Source of the DNA: CAVQZA01 sp963718355
GTDB lineage: Bacteria; Actinomycetota; Thermoleophilia; Gaiellales; Gaiellaceae
Length of the DNA stretch: 64,000 nucleotides
NCBI GenBank assembly: GCA_963718355.1
Contig: CAVQZA010000005.1
Location: 174,672-238,671, forward strand
Reading direction: 5' to 3'
Positions 62,247 to 64,000 of the stretch are shown here, one piece after another. Both the position numbers and the translations under genes were made by a program. Below the pieces are notes generated by a model that did no database searches, was not told the DNA's origin, and saw nothing but the letters and a program-made list of their open reading frames with translations. Each line of letters begins with the position of its first letter. Position 1 is the first letter of the stretch.

Positions 62247-63533
62247 CTAGGGGTACATCTGATGCAGCAGGCTCAGCGGGATCAGCGACGTCCCGGAGGC
62301 CTCCTGCGGGTAGCCCTTGGTGCACGAGTCGCGCACCCTCTGGTTCTGCAGCTGGATCGGCAGGATGATCTCGGGCGGGATCTTCGCGCCGTGGAGCTTC
62401 ATCATCGCCGCCGTGAACGCGATCCGGATCTGCGAGTTGCCGGACGTGTAGTAGTACATCTGCAGCTTCGGGTTCTTCATCTGGTCGAAGGTGCAGCCCA
62501 TGCCGACATCGTCCGTGCGGAGGGTCAGCACGGTGTTGAACGGGATGCCTGCGGCCTTGTACGCCGCCACTGCGCCCTGCGCCATGCCGAGGCCGTACTC
62601 GTAGCTCCAGCCCTTGATGTCGGGGTACTTCGCCAGGATGCCGGCGACGACCGACTGGACCTTCGACGGATCCCAGTTCGTCGGCTCGGTTGCGACAACG
62701 TGGATCTTCGGGCTGAGCGCCGGGAGCTCGCACTTCTGCCAGCCCGCGGACAGCGGGTTGCCCGGGAAGCCGCCGAGGAAGGCGATGTTGCCGGACTTGA
62801 CCTGGTTGTTCATGACGTCGGCGTACACCTTGCCGAGCGCGCAGGTGTCCTCACCGACGACCGTCAGGTAGTTCTTGCCCGGATCGGACACGTAGCCCCA
62901 TGCATACGTCGCGACGGGGATGCCGGCGTCGGTGGCCTCCTTCATCACCGGGATCATGGCGTCGCCAAAGTCCGGATAGGAGACGATCAGGCTGACGTGC
63001 TGTGCGATCGCCGCTTTGAAGTCGGCGAAGGCCTGGGTGAAGTCCGAGTGCGCGCTGTTGTAGATGATCTTGCCGACGTCCTTGTACGTCAGCGCCTGGA
63101 GGATGAACTCCATCTTCGACATCTGGCGGTAGACGTTCTCGCCGAACTGCTCGATGTAGGCGACGGTGAGCTTGCCGCCCGTGCCGGTCGTACAGCCGTT
63201 GTTCTTCCAGCACTTGAGCGCCAGCGCGTAGTTCACCTTCCTGTCGGCGCGGCCGAGGCCGGCCAGCGCGATGTTGCGTTGGGTCGCATCCTTCGGGAGC
63301 AGCGTGGCCTTGAAGAGCGTCTTCTTGAGGGTGGCGGCCTTCGCCTGGTAGACCTCGCCGTACCCGCCGCCCTTGCCGACCACGAGCGGGGGCGCCGCGG
63401 CCACAGCGTGCTTCTTGGCCGTGCCGCCGAAACTGGTCGAGACGAGGGCCAGCGCCGCAGCGAGCAACAAGAGCATGAGCACTACCGTCATCGTGCGCTT
63501 GCGTCCTGCGTCGGACACCTTCAGTGCGCGCAT
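62247..63533 (-). CDS. Exported substrate-binding protein of the ABC importer
   Basis: A 428-residue type I periplasmic-binding-protein-like protein. An N-terminal signal (RKRTMTVVLMLLLLAAALAL) is followed by a linker and two lobes: KLTVAYIEQFGENVYRQMS, VSLIVSYPDFGDAMIPVM and AGIPVATYAWG in the first, and a ligand cleft ending in the C-terminal PIQLQNQRVRDSC. No lipobox cysteine is seen, although binding proteins of Gram-positive importers are usually lipoproteins; anchoring may rely on an uncleaved signal. ATG 63533 has an AAGGAG site. Ligand unknown. Confidence 0.85.
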   Translation of the reverse strand: MRALKVSDAGRKRTMTVVLMLLLLAAALALVSTSFGGTAKKHAVAAAPPLVVGKGGGYGEVYQAKAATLKKTLFKATLLPKDATQRNIALAGLGRADRKVNYALALKCWKNNGCTTGTGGKLTVAYIEQFGENVYRQMSKMEFILQALTYKDVGKIIYNSAHSDFTQAFADFKAAIAQHVSLIVSYPDFGDAMIPVMKEATDAGIPVATYAWGYVSDPGKNYLTVVGEDTCALGKVYADVMNNQVKSGNIAFLGGFPGNPLSAGWQKCELPALSPKIHVVATEPTNWDPSKVQSVVAGILAKYPDIKGWSYEYGLGMAQGAVAAYKAAGIPFNTVLTLRTDDVGMGCTFDQMKNPKLQMYYYTSGNSQIRIAFTAAMMKLHGAKIPPEIILPIQLQNQRVRDSCTKGYPQEASGTSLIPLSLLHQMYP

Positions 63534-63553
63534 CGTGTCTCCTTTCGCGAGCC

Positions 63554-64000
63554 TCAGCTCGTGTCTTGGTCGAGTGCGGGGTGTGTGCCTGCCGACGCCT
63601 CCACCGGCCGCAGAGCGCGGCCGATCAGCGACGCGACCCGGTCGCCAGAGATCAGCATCCCGACGATGATGGCTGCGCCGAAGACGATGAACTGCATCGC
63701 CGCCGACAGCCCCAGGATCAGGAGCATCTCCGTGAGAAACGTGAGTGCGAGCGCCGCGATCCACGTCGAGGTCGCGCTCGCCAGGCCGCCGGAGAGCGAG
63801 GCGCCTGCGATGACGACTGCGGCGATCGGCGCGAGCAGGTAGGCGGCGCCGAACGCCGGGTCGATGTTGATGCGGATCCCGGCGAGCAGAACCGCGGCGA
63901 TCCCGTAGAGGGTGCCTGCGGCGGTGTATGCGAACACGACGTACGCCCTGACGCGCAGCCCGGCCATCCAGGCGGCTCTCGGGTTCGCGCCCACTGCCTG
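63554..64000 (-). CDS. Ribose-type ABC importer permease (first, cut by window edge)
   Basis: The C-terminal part of an RbsC-like permease, about 149 residues seen, running off the right edge. It starts in the cytoplasmic coupling loop (AVGANPRAAWMAGLRVRAY) and contains IAAVVIAGASLSGGLASA (the conserved G-G-x-S-L-x-G loop) and three to four helices. The stop lies 20 bases before the binding-protein ATG. With the second permease 3 kb downstream it implies a heterodimeric channel. Confidence 0.86.
   Translation of the reverse strand, partial: QAVGANPRAAWMAGLRVRAYVVFAYTAAGTLYGIAAVLLAGIRINIDPAFGAAYLLAPIAAVVIAGASLSGGLASATSTWIAALALTFLTEMLLILGLSAAMQFIVFGAAIIVGMLISGDRVASLIGRALRPVEASAGTHPALDQDTS

Overview
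The window is a very GC-rich, gene-dense stretch of bacterial chromosome. GC is about 70 % judged by eye, not computed. Many starts are GTG, and neighbouring genes very often overlap by 4 bases (GTGA or ATGA). ThyX, an ECF sigma factor with an RskA-like anti-sigma factor, a hopanoid cluster and an ArsR-hydrogenase-4 locus resembling the one in Mycobacterium tuberculosis all point to an actinomycete. I infer a deep-branching lineage such as Thermoleophilia, but the class is a guess. No rRNA, tRNA, CRISPR array, prophage or insertion sequence was seen, and no stretch above 300 bases lacks a gene.

Layout. (1) 1-564: start of an M29 aminopeptidase running off the left edge. (2) 620-8112: a tightly overlapping hopanoid operon, hpnC-hpnD-hpnE-shc-hpnH-hpnG-ispH, plus a degenerate YjbQ-like gene. 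It covers squalene synthesis, cyclisation, adenosylation and adenine removal, with the last step of the MEP isoprenoid pathway built in. (3) 8156-10999: small membrane proteins leading to a CopC-CopD copper protein. (4) 11152-16783: epimerase, ornithine cyclodeaminase-like, citrate synthase, kynureninase-like and reductase genes. (5) 16780-25703: housekeeping and stress genes: thyX, ECF sigma and anti-sigma, two superoxide dismutases, plsY, folE2, thymidine kinase, a formamidopyrimidine-DNA glycosylase homologue and asparaginase. (6) 25854-33964: the principal sigma factor, a large membrane glycosyltransferase, aquaporin, nitroreductase, PAP2 phosphatase, a glutamine amidotransferase, an exported intradiol dioxygenase and an SDR enzyme. 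(7) 33971-45598: an ABC exporter, then a carbohydrate block (mutarotase, GH15, ROK glucokinase, pgi, zwf, gnd, pgl, rpiA) that could take a glucoside or trehalose to ribose 5-phosphate. (8) 46293-53398: an ArsR-type regulator followed by six overlapping genes for a group 4 hydrogenase-like membrane complex. (9) 53703-58730: an operon joining an M24 metallopeptidase-family protein, a TPP-dependent 2-oxoacid/acetoin dehydrogenase (E1 alpha, E2, E1 beta) and an embedded XRE-cupin regulator. (10) 58749-64000: an NmrA-like protein and a ribose-type ABC importer cut by the right edge.

The most interesting regions are the hydrogenase-like complex, whose large subunit keeps all four active-site cysteines but ends exactly at the usual maturation cleavage site, and the M24/dehydrogenase operon, where both the M24 metal site and the E2 catalytic motif depart from family consensus. 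A caution: nine single-base insertions are inferred in six genes (citrate synthase, nitroreductase, zwf, gnd, pgl, rpiA), six of them within 2.8 kb. They look more like sequence errors than gene decay, and these genes are annotated across the breaks.
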